This document shows positions 1 to 8,794 of a stretch of 64,000 nt of DNA, piece after piece. Numbering within the stretch: position 1 is the first letter of the stretch; the number at the start of each line of letters is the position of its first letter. Made by a program: the position numbers and the translations under genes. Below the pieces are notes generated by a model. It searched no databases. It was not told the DNA's origin and saw only the letters and a list, made by a program, of their open reading frames with translations. The stretch is from CAWHYG01 sp963833505 (GTDB lineage Bacteria; Eisenbacteria; RBG-16-71-46; CAIMUX01): the NCBI GenBank assembly GCA_963833505.1, contig CAWHYG010000007.1, positions 1,364,001 to 1,428,000 of the forward strand, in the 5' to 3' direction.

Positions 1-187
1 TCGGATGAGATGGCGGGACTCGTTGCGCCGTGAGCGCATCGCAGATGGACCGGATCGATCCGGCGGATTCAGGGACCGATGGCCGACTGAGGCGGTTCGT
101 GGCGTTGCTCGCGTCTGGGGAGCGCTTCCGCTGCTGAAGTTCGGTCACCCGGGAGCGACAGGAAGGCCTGCGACAGATCGTGGGAGC

Positions 188-248
188 AGTCAGCCGGATC
201 AGCCAGCGGGATCAGCCAGCCTGATCAGTCAGCCGATTCAGCCAGCGG
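188..248. repeat. 12-13 bp tandem repeat beyond the GAPDH pair
   Basis: About five imperfect head-to-tail copies of GATCAGCCAGCGG lie beyond the 3' end of the minus-strand GAPDH genes. The rest of bases 1-290 shows no reading frame with a convincing start or family match. Confidence 0.6.
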
Positions 249-290
249 GCCGCGCTCACGCCTCGGATCGGACGCCGGCATCGGTCATTC

Positions 291-325
291 AAAGGCGCCG
301 GGCCGTTTGCGGCCGACCCGGCGCC
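291..325 (-). terminator. Hairpin terminator of the GAPDH pair
   Basis: A perfect 9-bp stem (GGCGCCGGG pairing with CCCGGCGCC) closes a 14-base loop about 27 bases after the GAPDH stop, and is followed on the minus strand by only three T residues. Position and stem fit an intrinsic terminator; the short T tract lowers confidence. Confidence 0.45.
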
Positions 326-351
326 CAGGAACGGAATTGTTCCCCGCCTTC

Positions 352-1356
352 CTACATCTGCCTCGCCATGATCTCGATCAGGTCCACCACCCGGGACGAG
401 TAGCCCCACTCGTTGTCGTACCAGGTCAGGGTCTTGAGGAAGGTGCCGCGCACGACCTGGGTCGCCTTGGCGTCGAAGATGGCCGAGTGCGAATTGCCGA
501 TGACGTCCGAGGACACGATCGGCTCGTCCGTGTATTCCACGATCCGCTTGAGGGGCCCGTCCGCCGCTTCGCGGACGGCGGCGTTGACTTCCTCCGCCGT
601 GACCGGCCGGGCCATGACCGTGACCAGGTCGACGATGGAGCCGTCCGGCACCGGGACCCGGATGGCGATCCCGTCGAGCTTGCCCTGGAGGGCGGGAAGG
701 ACCTTCCCCACCGCCTTGGCCGCGCCCGTGGTGGTCGGGATGATGTTCTCGGCCGCGGCGCGCGAGCGCCGGAAGTCGGAGTGCGGCACGTCGGCCAGCC
801 GCTGGTCGTTGGTGTAGGCGTGCACCGTCGTCATGATCCCCTTGACGATCCCGAAACGCTCGGACAGGACCATGGCGATCGGCGCCAGGCAGTTGGTCGT
901 GCACGAGGCGTTGGACACGATCCTGTGCTCCGGCTTGAGCGTCGCGTCGTTCACCCCCACCACGATCGTGGCGTCGATCTCGTCCTTGGAGGGAACCGTC
1001 AGGATGACCCGACGGGCGCCGGCGTCGATCTGCTGCTGGAGCTGATCGCGCTTCCGGAACCGTCCGGTCGCCTCGACCACGATGTCGACTTCCATCTCCG
1101 CCCAGGGGAGCTTGGCGGGATCCGGAACCTCGAGCATGCGCGTGGCCTGCCGGCCCGCCTTGAGGATGCCCACCCCGACCTGGATGTCTCCCTGGAACCG
1201 GCCCATGACGGTGTCGTACTTGAGCAGGTAGGCCAGGGTCTTGGTGTCCGCCAGATCGTTGATCGCGACCACGTTGACGTCGGACCGCTCGGCCAGGATT
1301 CGATAGACGGCGCGGCCGATGCGGCCGAACCCGTTGATGGCGACTCGTACTGACAC
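352..1356 (-). CDS. gap: Type I glyceraldehyde-3-phosphate dehydrogenase
   Basis: Cytoplasmic glycolytic/gluconeogenic enzyme that converts glyceraldehyde 3-phosphate, phosphate and NAD(P)+ to 1,3-bisphosphoglycerate. At 334 residues it has the family's normal length. Visible are the Rossmann motif INGFGRIGR (7-15), catalytic Cys152 in NASCTTNCLAP, catalytic His179 in TTVHAYTNDQ, the phosphate-site segment TTTGAAKAV, the phosphate-binding Arg in IAIRVPVPD and WYDNEWGY near the end. The start is a GTG; its GGAGG ribosome site overlaps the end of the upstream paralogue, from which only 4 bases separate it, so the two are co-transcribed. All canonical residues are present, so this is the likely housekeeping copy. 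Confidence 0.95.
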   Translation of the reverse strand: MSVRVAINGFGRIGRAVYRILAERSDVNVVAINDLADTKTLAYLLKYDTVMGRFQGDIQVGVGILKAGRQATRMLEVPDPAKLPWAEMEVDIVVEATGRFRKRDQLQQQIDAGARRVILTVPSKDEIDATIVVGVNDATLKPEHRIVSNASCTTNCLAPIAMVLSERFGIVKGIMTTVHAYTNDQRLADVPHSDFRRSRAAAENIIPTTTGAAKAVGKVLPALQGKLDGIAIRVPVPDGSIVDLVTVMARPVTAEEVNAAVREAADGPLKRIVEYTDEPIVSSDVIGNSHSAIFDAKATQVVRGTFLKTLTWYDNEWGYSSRVVDLIEIMARQM

Positions 1357-1360
1357 GGTC

Positions 1361-2374
1361 CTACCTCCCCGCCGCGAGGGCGTCGATCCTGTGGATCAGC
1401 TCGACCACGCGGTTGGCGTAGCCCCAGCCGTTGTCATACCAGGTCAGCGTCTTCAACAGCGTGCCTCCCACCACCATGGTGGCGAGGGAATCGAAGATCG
1501 CCGAATGCGAATTGCCGATCACGTCGGAGGAGACGATCGGCTCCGTGGCGAACTCCACGATGGAGCGGTAGTCGGTCTGCGCCGCGCTCCAGACCACCTC
1601 GTTCACCTCGGTGGCCGTGACCGGACGCTTCATCTCGGTCGTGAAGTCGAGGGTGGAGCCGTCCGGCACCGGGACGTTCATCGCGATCCCGTTGAGCCTT
1701 CCGGCCAGCTCGGGCACAATCCGCTCGACCGCCTGGGCCGACCAGGTTTCTGCAGGAATGATGTTCTCGGCCGCGGCGCGCGACCGGCGGAGCTCGCTGG
1801 ACGGCACGTCGGCCAGCCGCTGGTCGTTGGTGTAGGCGTGCACGCTGGTCAGGAATCCGCGCTCGATCCCGAACGCTTCGTTGAGGATCTTCGCGATGGG
1901 AGCGAGGGCGTTCGCCGTGCACGACGCGTTGGAGACGATGCGATGCTCCGGCCGGAGCCCGGCGTCGTTGACCCCCATGACCACGGTGAAGTCGATGGCG
2001 TCCCGGGGCGGAACCGTCAGGATGACGGCGTGGGCCCCGGCATCCAGGTGCTTCTGGAGCCATTCGCGGGTCCGGTACTTGCCGGTCGCTTCGACCACGA
2101 TGTCCACGCCCAGGTCCTTCCAATGGACCTCTCCGGGCTCGCGGGCCGTGATCATCCGGATCTGCTTTCCCCGGATGTACATGGCCCCCTCCTTGACCGA
2201 GAACGGCTCGTCGAATCGGCCGTGCACGGTGTCGAAGCGGAGGAGGTACTCCAGCGCCTTCGGGTCGGCGACGTCCACGATCGCCGCGATCTTGATGTCG
2301 GTTGACTTCTGCGCGATCCGGAAGACGTTCCGCCCGATTCGGCCGAAGCCCATGATCCCTACACTGACACTCAT
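1361..2374 (-). CDS. Divergent GAPDH-family dehydrogenase (second copy)
   Basis: A 337-residue GAPDH paralogue, first gene of the pair. Catalytic Cys152 (NASCTANALAP) and His179 (TSVHAYTNDQ) are kept, and the NAD fold begins IMGFGRIGR instead of INGFGRIGR. The phosphate-site segment reads AETWSAQAV, with Trp211 at the usual Gly, and the substrate-phosphate Arg is Asn233 (IAMNVPVPD). The C-terminal motif is WYDNGWGY rather than WYDNEWGY. It may act on a different aldehyde or bind phosphate differently; the substrate cannot be told from sequence. The ATG at 2374 is preferred over an upstream extension because an AGGGAGG ribosome site precedes it and the GAPDH fold begins there. Confidence 0.85.
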   Translation of the reverse strand: MSVSVGIMGFGRIGRNVFRIAQKSTDIKIAAIVDVADPKALEYLLRFDTVHGRFDEPFSVKEGAMYIRGKQIRMITAREPGEVHWKDLGVDIVVEATGKYRTREWLQKHLDAGAHAVILTVPPRDAIDFTVVMGVNDAGLRPEHRIVSNASCTANALAPIAKILNEAFGIERGFLTSVHAYTNDQRLADVPSSELRRSRAAAENIIPAETWSAQAVERIVPELAGRLNGIAMNVPVPDGSTLDFTTEMKRPVTATEVNEVVWSAAQTDYRSIVEFATEPIVSSDVIGNSHSAIFDSLATMVVGGTLLKTLTWYDNGWGYANRVVELIHRIDALAAGR

Positions 2375-2781
2375 GATCCTGCGTCCTCCCTGGGCTCTCC
2401 CGAGCCACCCTCGATTCCGTTCCCAGCGTCCCGTCCAACATACCATCGGCTGCAACCGGCGGGTACCGCATCGCCGCCGCGTGTTCCGGGGGGACGCAGT
2501 CTCGTTTCGGGCCAGGCGGCGGAACCGCCGGAATCCTCTTGTTGTAACCCCTTTGCGGCTGAAGCTGGTTCCCGGTCGCCGGCCGGGTTCCTGCCCGGTT
2601 GCCCCGGGGAATCGCGGGTGCTAGGGTCCAGAAGGCGCCAGGGGGCCGGGCTCATGGCGCCCCACGGATTTCTGTGGCTTCCGCGATCTCCGTAGTGCCC
2701 GCGGTGCTTGCGGCGCTGTTGTCTGCGCGGGGCCTGCGGTGTCCGAATATCACGTCATTGAAAGGGAGGGTTGTGCCTGCC
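2375..2781. other. Divergent intergenic region
   Basis: This 407-base stretch separates the minus-strand GAPDH pair from the plus-strand TPR gene and must hold promoters for both. The only structure I see is the near-palindrome CGGCGGAACCGCCG at 2517-2530. No promoter hexamers are convincing and no gene is supported. Confidence 0.4.
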
Positions 2782-4047
2782 ATGCAAATCGGCGGAACTC
2801 AGCCACGGATCGCTCGAGCGGCGGCCGCCATTCTTCTCCTCGCGGGGGCCTGGAGTCTGGTCGCGGCACCGGCGGTCCGGGCGCAGAATGCGGGTCAATA
2901 CCTGTCGGCCGCGGTCACGGTGGAGATGCTCGACAGCGAGGGCAATTCCCTCGCCCGGGTCAATGGAACGGCTCTGAGTGCCGGAGTGGTCATCCCGAGC
3001 TCGGCCCTGCACGGCGCGTCCAAGGCCAGGATCCGGAGCCGGGACGGATCCGAGCAGACCTCCGAATACGTGCTGGCCACGAACGCTGTCGGAGTGGCGA
3101 TCCTGGAAACGCCCCAGCCTTCCGCCAACGTGATCCCGATTCCGACCGACATGTCCTTCATGCCGGGAGGCAGGGCGACGATCCTGGAAGGGCCCGGAGC
3201 GGGCACCGATTCCGTCTCGACGAAGCTGTTCTACGTCTTCGCCCTCGGAGACGGCGTGGACTACATCTCGACCTCGGCCGCCGTGAAGGGGGCGGCGCCC
3301 TGCCTCGATTCGACGGGCCGCCTGATCGGAGTATCCATGGACCTTTCCGCCGCGGGCGTCAGCCTCGGTTTCCTGGTCCCTGTCGGGTCCTTGAACGTCA
3401 TCGTCAACGGAAGAGGCAATCCGGATCCGATCAGCGCGCACGCCCAGGAAGACCCGCCCGCCTACGAGTCGAAGGCGACGGCCCATGGCCTCTCCTTCCG
3501 CGGGGCGCTCTTGACGGTCCAGGAAAGGACCGAAGACGCCCGGAGCTTCCTCAACCTCGCCCTGAAGGAGGATCCGAATTCCTACGACGCTCATTTCTGG
3601 ATGGGCAAGGTCCTCCTGCTCGAGAAAACCCCCGCCGAGCACTTCGACAACGCCGCGACCGAGTTCCAGAAGGCGGGGGCGATCGAGCCCACCTCCCGGC
3701 TGGCCTGGCACATGGCGGGCGTGGCCTACAACCAGGGCTCGCGCTACCTCGAAGCGGAGAAGATGTACAAGAAGGCGCTCGAGGCCGATCCGACCTCGGC
3801 CGAGACCTACTGCAACCTGGGCGGCGCCTACTACAACGAAAAGCGGACCGACCTGTCCATCCAGGCGTTCCGGAAGTCCATCGATCTGGATCCGAACTAC
3901 CAGCGGGGCCTGGCCTACACGAACCTGGCCCTGGTCTATGCCGGCATGGGGGATCGCGTCAACGCGGAGAAGGTGTACCAGGAGCTCCTCAAAGTGAACC
4001 CGGCCTGGGCCAAGCCTCTGCGCGACCGGCTTGACGGGAAGCCGTGA
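2782..4047 (+). CDS. Exported TPR protein with a degenerate trypsin-like domain
   Basis: A 421-residue exported protein. Residues 1-35 form a signal peptide ending near AVRAQ. Residues about 40-215 follow the layout of HtrA/S1C trypsin-like proteases: a segment before VVIPSSALHGA where the catalytic His would sit, AVGVAILE at the Asp region, and GAAPCLDSTGRLIGV in place of the usual GNSGGP serine motif. The catalytic triad appears lost. Residues about 240-415 hold at least four TPR units (for example AEKMYKKALEADPTSAETY), which normally bind partner proteins. ATG 2782 is chosen because GGGAGG lies 12 bases upstream and the signal peptide starts there. Partner and role are unknown. Confidence 0.8.
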   Translation: MQIGGTQPRIARAAAAILLLAGAWSLVAAPAVRAQNAGQYLSAAVTVEMLDSEGNSLARVNGTALSAGVVIPSSALHGASKARIRSRDGSEQTSEYVLATNAVGVAILETPQPSANVIPIPTDMSFMPGGRATILEGPGAGTDSVSTKLFYVFALGDGVDYISTSAAVKGAAPCLDSTGRLIGVSMDLSAAGVSLGFLVPVGSLNVIVNGRGNPDPISAHAQEDPPAYESKATAHGLSFRGALLTVQERTEDARSFLNLALKEDPNSYDAHFWMGKVLLLEKTPAEHFDNAATEFQKAGAIEPTSRLAWHMAGVAYNQGSRYLEAEKMYKKALEADPTSAETYCNLGGAYYNEKRTDLSIQAFRKSIDLDPNYQRGLAYTNLALVYAGMGDRVNAEKVYQELLKVNPAWAKPLRDRLDGKP

Positions 4048-4733
4048 TGGCGATCGCATCGACCCGACTGCCCGAGCACCTGGCGCTGGCCGAGCCGGAG
4101 CGTCGTTGGCGGCGCTGGCCCTGTCCGCGTTGCGGCCATCGCGGGCGGTTTGCCGTGGTCTGCCCGTCCTGCGAGGCGCTTCCCTGGACGGCGGTGCCCG
4201 GACCCGAAGCGCCTCCGGCCGCCTCCAGGGAAGGGTTCCAGGCCCCGGACATCGCCGCGCGGATGCTCCGGCCCGGGACCGATCTGGACGTGCGAGGCGG
4301 CGGGCTCTTCAAGACGCGCCATCGGTTCAGCACTCCCGAAGGGTTCCTGGGCCTCCTCGCCCGGCGCTTTTCGGGAGGGGCCACCTGGCTCGGCATCGAC
4401 GGACGCGAATGGCGGATCCAACGCCCGGCGGTGTTCGGCCGCTCCTGGATCCTCCGGGACGCGACTTCTCCGATCGCGGCCGCGGAGAGCCGGGGATTCT
4501 GGCATTCCGGTTATCAGATCTGGCAGCAGGATCGGAACTATCGGCTTCTCGGCGAGGGACTGTCACACCGCAGCTTCCTGCTCGCGATCGAGGACGGTCC
4601 CGAGGTTCTGCACATCCACGGCGGCGTCCTCAATCCGCTCAGAAGGATCGAGGTGCTCGCCGAGGTCCCCATCGCCACCGCGGTGCTCGCCGGGTTCCTG
4701 GTCTGCGGATTGCGGCAGGGCGAAGGGGAGTAG
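4047..4733 (+). CDS. Zinc-ribbon protein, possible LURP/tubby-like fold
   Basis: A 228-residue protein translationally coupled to the TPR gene: its ATG overlaps the preceding stop (TGATG), and a GTG one codon earlier is possible. Residues about 27-45 hold a zinc ribbon, CPRCGHRGRF...CPSC. The rest is rich in short beta-strand segments with aromatic and Gly turns (WLGIDGREWRIQRP, YQIWQQDRNYRLLGEG), and a hydrophobic strand near the C-terminus, loosely resembling LURP-one/scramblase-like domains. That resemblance is weak and I do not assign a function. Co-expression with an exported TPR scaffold suggests a shared envelope-related process. Confidence 0.7.
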   Translation: MAIASTRLPEHLALAEPERRWRRWPCPRCGHRGRFAVVCPSCEALPWTAVPGPEAPPAASREGFQAPDIAARMLRPGTDLDVRGGGLFKTRHRFSTPEGFLGLLARRFSGGATWLGIDGREWRIQRPAVFGRSWILRDATSPIAAAESRGFWHSGYQIWQQDRNYRLLGEGLSHRSFLLAIEDGPEVLHIHGGVLNPLRRIEVLAEVPIATAVLAGFLVCGLRQGEGE

Positions 4734-4847
4734 CTCCGGCTCCCGATCGGGTGCGAGCGATCCGGGCCGCCGGCGCATCCGGGAGATCCTCGCGTCACGC
4801 TTCGGCACGGCGCCTCCCAGGATCCTCGCATCACACCTGGCTCCGGC

Positions 4848-5768
4848 TTAGCGAGGAACCTCGTGTCGAGCCCGGAGAAGCATCTGCGCCACCAGAAAAC
4901 TGAAGCCGCCAAGCGCGATGCCCGCCAGCGAGTCCACTCCGTGATGGTAGAGCAGGTAGACGGTCGAGACGACCACGCCGGCGGAGATCACAGTGAACGC
5001 CGGCCCGATCCGGGGCACGTAGCGCCAGGCCGCCAGACACCAGGCGACGGTACCGCTCACATGGGAGCTGGGAAAGCACCCGCCCGGAATGCCTCCGTGC
5101 GGTTCCAGGAATCGCGTGATCGCGGCCAGGACGAATCCGGTGTACTCCCGCACCGGGTGGCCCGCGGCGGCGTTCGCCATCCGCGGGTCGAGCGCGGGGA
5201 CGAGCGGGAAGAACGCGTAGTTCAGCGAGTAGTCGAACATCACGATGCTCAGGACCGCGAGCGCAACGCCCCGGCGACCGCGCCACCACAGCCAGACCGC
5301 GAGGAGCGGCAACAGGAAATAGCAGGAGTAGAACGCGACCATGGTCTCGTCGAGCCAAGGGGAATAGAATCGCGGGATCCACTGATAGGGAGGCGCGCCG
5401 AAGATCGCGCGATCGGCCGCCATCAGATGAGGCGTAGCGACGTAGCCGCCGAAGATCATGGGAGTGAACCCCTTGACCTCGCTCCAGCCCAGGAGATAGA
5501 CCGCGATCGGATAGAGCAGACGAATCATCTGCAGGATGCGATAGTCGGGCCGAGCCGCGGCTTCCCGCACCAGCCACCACAGCGCGCCGATCGCCGCGGC
5601 ATGGAGGGCGGCGATCGTGACCCATCCGGGATACCGGGCGCGGAACCAGCATGCCGCCAGCGCGCTGACCGCGAGGTAGATGGCGCACACAAGGTCGACG
5701 AGGTGCATCCCCGTCCCTGCCGGGGGTTCCGCGTGCGACTCCCGGTTCGCGACCGCCGCCGGGGTCAT
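4848..5768 (-). CDS. PAP2-superfamily membrane phosphatase/inositolphosphotransferase
   Basis: A 306-residue multispanning membrane protein with about six hydrophobic segments. The PAP2 signature is present: PSSHVSGTVAWCLAAW (motif C2, catalytic His) and YLLYHHGVDSLAGIALG (motif C3, nucleophilic His and Asp). It resembles the PAP2_3/Aur1-like branch, which removes or transfers phosphate-linked lipid head groups at the membrane. The start overlaps the stop of the upstream DUF3108 gene by 4 bases (ATGA), so the two are coupled. The lipid substrate is not evident. Confidence 0.85.
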   Translation of the reverse strand: MTPAAVANRESHAEPPAGTGMHLVDLVCAIYLAVSALAACWFRARYPGWVTIAALHAAAIGALWWLVREAAARPDYRILQMIRLLYPIAVYLLGWSEVKGFTPMIFGGYVATPHLMAADRAIFGAPPYQWIPRFYSPWLDETMVAFYSCYFLLPLLAVWLWWRGRRGVALAVLSIVMFDYSLNYAFFPLVPALDPRMANAAAGHPVREYTGFVLAAITRFLEPHGGIPGGCFPSSHVSGTVAWCLAAWRYVPRIGPAFTVISAGVVVSTVYLLYHHGVDSLAGIALGGFSFLVAQMLLRARHEVPR

Positions 5769-6610
5769 CGGCCCCCACCTGCGCTTCCGGGCGGGCCGGC
5801 GGCCGCCGCCGCGGAGGCGCCCTCTCCAGCCGGGCGCTCGATCGATTCGAGCAGGATCTTGATCGAGCCGGCCGCGATCTTCATGGACATCCGGACCGGA
5901 ATCGCCGCCTCGTCATCCGTCAGCCATCCCTCGAAGCGGCCCGTCAGCCCGCCACAGGATTGGCAATTGTAGCTGCTCTGCCCGATGAATCGACGCACGC
6001 GCACCGGCGAGGGCATGCCGTTCACGTCCATGGTCTGGGTTTCGCCGGTGAACTGCAGATGAGTCAGTCTCGCCTGTTGAGCCACGATCGTGGGGACGTC
6101 CAGCTCGCTGTCGGAGGCGCAGAGGCCGCGGATCAGCATGAGCAGCCCGACCGCATCGAACAGGGGCGAGGGATGTTCGAGCCGCGCGCGCCGGGGGCCG
6201 CCTGGAATGCCCGTTTCCGCAATGCCCAGCACGGTGGCGCTGGAATCACTGCGGTAGACCAGACGGGTCGGGGGGTCGGCCGCCTCTTCATGAACGAAAA
6301 CCCAGTTGGTCGGGTTTCGCGGATCGAGCCAGGCCCGGTTGGTCCAGTTCATCGAGACGAAGGGAACGTGGCGGGCCTTTTCGGCCGACATGGTCACGAC
6401 ATAACGCAGGGCGCCGCCGGAGTCCGCTCGAGCCTGGGTCAGCTCCAGCGTCCCCAGACGCAAGAAACCCAGCTTGATCTTGTACCGCAGCTCCTCGCCG
6501 GCCCGGAAGGGAGCCGAGGAATACCCTCGTGAGCTCGCGCCCATCGCGGAAGCAGCCACCAGCACGGACAATGCAATCGGCGCCAGAAGGAGTTTCGGAT
6601 ATCGTCGCAA
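5765..6610 (-). CDS. DUF3108 exported protein
   Basis: A 281-residue protein with a signal peptide (residues 1-25, hydrophobic core LLLAPIALSVLVAASAMGA). The mature N-terminus FRAGEELRYKIKLGFLRLG matches the start of the DUF3108 family, beta-rich periplasmic proteins of unknown function. A pair of cysteines (NCQSC, about residue 215) could form a disulfide. The C-terminus is a low-complexity Ala/Gly tail. First gene of a two-gene unit with the PAP2-like membrane protein. Confidence 0.8.
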   Translation of the reverse strand: MRRYPKLLLAPIALSVLVAASAMGASSRGYSSAPFRAGEELRYKIKLGFLRLGTLELTQARADSGGALRYVVTMSAEKARHVPFVSMNWTNRAWLDPRNPTNWVFVHEEAADPPTRLVYRSDSSATVLGIAETGIPGGPRRARLEHPSPLFDAVGLLMLIRGLCASDSELDVPTIVAQQARLTHLQFTGETQTMDVNGMPSPVRVRRFIGQSSYNCQSCGGLTGRFEGWLTDDEAAIPVRMSMKIAAGSIKILLESIERPAGEGASAAAAAGPPGSAGGGR

Positions 6611-6920
6611 AGCAATCCCTTCAAACCCGACCCTAGCAGGGGCGGGAGGTCCGGCGCGAGTAGGACAAAGGGCCTACGGATTTTTGCTGTTCCCTCGTCC
6701 GGTCTCGCCCCAGACTCAACTTCAGGAGCCGGAGTCGGCGAGTCGCGCCGAGCTTCCGGGTCCGTGACCGGCCTCCTGATACCCGCGGATTTGGCCCGCC
6801 TGGACGCCGCACATCGCCAGCTGTCTGCCATCGCACCGATTCCGGTCCGGGGATCAGCTCGATCAAAGCCATCGCCGAGGCGTTCCCGGCCGCCCGGGCT
6901 GGCGAGGAAAAGAGACGCCG
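6611..6920. other. Divergent intergenic region, nothing recognised
   Basis: These 310 bases lie between the minus-strand DUF3108 gene and the plus-strand desaturase. I see no clear promoter, operator or hairpin. Reading frames across it have no ribosome site or recognisable product. Confidence 0.4.
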
Positions 6921-8089
6921 ATGAGCACTCCAACCAGAATTCAATCCAAGGTGGACCCCGCGGGTGCCCCACGCTCCGGGCCGGCGCCGAAGTTCGCGAA
7001 GAATCTCGACTTCGAAACGGAGGTCCGCCGTCGGGTCAATGACTACTTCCGGCGCTCGGGACGACGCCAGCGTGATTGTTGGCAGATGTATCTCAAGACC
7101 GGGATCCTGATCGCCTTCCTGGCCGCCACGTACGTCCTTCTGGTCTTCGTCACCCGGGTCTGGTGGCAGACGGTGCCGGCGGCCGTCCTCCTGGGCCTGG
7201 CCGCGGCCGCCGTCGGCCTCAACGTCCAGCACGACGGCATCCACCACGCCTACTCGCGCCACGAATGGGTCAATCGGATGATGGCGATGACGCTCGACGT
7301 GATGGGAGGCAGCTCCTATCTGTACCAGGGCCAGCATGTCGTCTACCACCACACCTATACCAACATCGACGGCGGCGACACCGACATCGACATCGGGGTG
7401 CTGGCCCGCATGTCGCCCCACCAGCCGCGGCGCTGGATCCATCGCTGGCAGCACTACTATCTCTGGCCCCTCTACGGCTTCATGACGATCAGTTGGCAAC
7501 TGGTCAAGGACTACCAGGAGGTCATCACAGGGCGCATTCACGGGCATCCGTTTCCGCGGCCCAAGGGCTGGACCCTGGTCGCCTTCATCGGCGGCAAGGC
7601 GGCGTTCGTCTTCCTGGCTTTCGTTCTACCGCTTCTCTTCCATTCCTTCTGGAACGTGGCGCTCTGCTACGGAGTGGCCGGGGTTGTCATGGGCATTTCG
7701 CTGGCGGTCGTCTTCCAGCTCGCCCACTGCGTGGAACAAGCGGCCTTTCCCCTGCCGGACGGGGCGAGCGGCCGGATCGACCGGCCCTGGGCTGTCCATG
7801 AGGTGGAGACCACGGTGGACTTCGCCCGGCGGAGTCCGATCGTGGCCTGGCTCCTCGGCGGACTCAACTTCCAGATCGAACATCATCGTTTCCGCGGGTC
7901 TGCCACGTCAACTATCCGGCCATCTCCGGGCTGGTCGAGGCGACCTGCCATGAATTTGGAATCCGCTACGCCGAGCACCGCAGCTTCGGGGCTGGTCTGG
8001 CCTCGCACTTCCGCTTCTTGAAGGGCCTGGCCGTTCCGGAGGCCCCACCGGTTCTGGTCCCCGCGGCGGGGGGCGGAAGACCGGCCTGA
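6921..8089 (+). pseudogene. Membrane fatty-acid desaturase, single-base frameshift
   Basis: Integral-membrane di-iron acyl desaturase of the linoleoyl-CoA/acyl-lipid desaturase family. The three His boxes are HDGIHH (about residue 100), HVVYHH (about 133) and QIEHH (about 317), with hydrophobic segments between. After the third box the frame breaks: one base is missing at about 7887, where the family has HHLFPRVCH. Frame +1 then reads FPRVCHVNYPAISGLVEAT and stays open to the TGA at 8087-8089, restoring the expected C-terminus. Without correction the product ends at 8021 with an unrelated tail. Sequencing indel and real inactivation cannot be separated here. Confidence 0.85.
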
Positions 8090-8205
8090 GACCGGGCCAT
8101 CCTGAGCCGGAGAGGTCCAAACCCGCGCGTGACCGATGTCCGTCGCGGGACCCCGGCGCCGGGCGGACCTCGGCCCGCTGGCGGATGAGGCGGATACGAT
8201 TTGTC

Positions 8206-8235
8206 TTGCGTTTGCCCTTTCCGATGCCGTAGATT
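8206..8235 (+). promoter_or_regulatory. Candidate promoter of the RRM gene
   Basis: TTGCGT (8206-8211) and TAGATT (8230-8235) are spaced 18 bases apart about 160 bases upstream of the RRM start. The arrangement fits a sigma-70-type promoter with a long leader. It rests on hexamer similarity alone. Confidence 0.3.
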
Positions 8236-8335
8236 CCCCCGGGTAGGGTTGCCGAGAGAGTCTGGTCTCCGCGGTTTTGTATCAGTCCACGCTGCTTGAC
8301 CTCGATCGTCTGCCTTCTGAACCCACTCAGGGTTC

Positions 8336-8390
8336 CTCTCCAATGGATCCGGAGAGACCAAACAGGATCCGCTGTTTGAGATCAAAGGAG
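8336..8390 (+). promoter_or_regulatory. Leader hairpins before the RRM gene
   Basis: Two perfect small inverted repeats precede the start: CTCTCC/GGAGAG (8336-8356) and CAAACAG/CTGTTTG (8359-8378, loop GATCCG). The second ends 5 bases before the AAAGGAG ribosome site at 8384-8390. A structured leader could modulate translation, for example with temperature, which is known for some bacterial RNA-binding protein genes; regulation here is inferred. Confidence 0.35.
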
Positions 8391-8397
8391 AACCACG

Positions 8398-8703
8398 ATG
8401 GGCGCCAAGGTGTACGTTGGCAACCTGGGTTTCGATGTGCAGAGTTCCGAACTGGAGGAGATGTTCGCGAGTTACGGCTCGGTCCGGAGCGCGCAGGTCA
8501 TCACCGACCGGGACACCGGGCGCGGCAAGGGCTTCGGATTCGTCGAGATGAGCTCTGACACCGAGGCCGCGGCGGCGATCTCGGCCCTGAACGGCCGCGA
8601 GTACAAGGGTCGCGCCCTCACGGTGAACGAGGCCAAGCCCCGCGAGGACCACGGCGGCAACCGCAGCTTCGGCAACCGGGGCGGCTCCTCGCGCCGTTAC
8701 TGA
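8398..8703 (+). CDS. RRM-domain RNA-binding protein
   Basis: A 101-residue single-RRM protein. RNP2 is VYVGNL (residues 5-10) and RNP1 is KGFGFVEM (about 43-50), with the aromatic residues that stack on RNA bases. The C-terminal about 20 residues are Gly/Arg/Ser-rich and basic, as in cyanobacterial and other bacterial Rbp proteins. Such proteins bind single-stranded RNA and often respond to cold or stress. It is monocistronic: its own leader lies upstream and a hairpin terminator follows. The ATG has AAAGGAG 7 bases upstream. Confidence 0.93.
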   Translation: MGAKVYVGNLGFDVQSSELEEMFASYGSVRSAQVITDRDTGRGKGFGFVEMSSDTEAAAAISALNGREYKGRALTVNEAKPREDHGGNRSFGNRGGSSRRY

Positions 8704-8757
8704 TCCCGTCGCTGGGCGGGCAGCCGATCTGCCGCAGAAGGAAATGACGGCTTGGGG

Positions 8758-8794
8758 GGGGAGGTCACTCCGGTGGCCTTCCCGCTCCTTTTTT
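8758..8794 (+). terminator. Intrinsic terminator of the RRM gene
   Basis: An 11-bp stem with G-T wobbles (GGGGAGGTCAC against GTGGCCTTCCC, loop TCCG) is followed five bases later by a run of six T residues. It lies 55 bases after the RRM stop. Confidence 0.6.

Noticed and set aside
307..1353. Plus-strand frame opposite GAPDH
   Set aside because: Exact antisense of a canonical GAPDH; low-complexity product with no family features.
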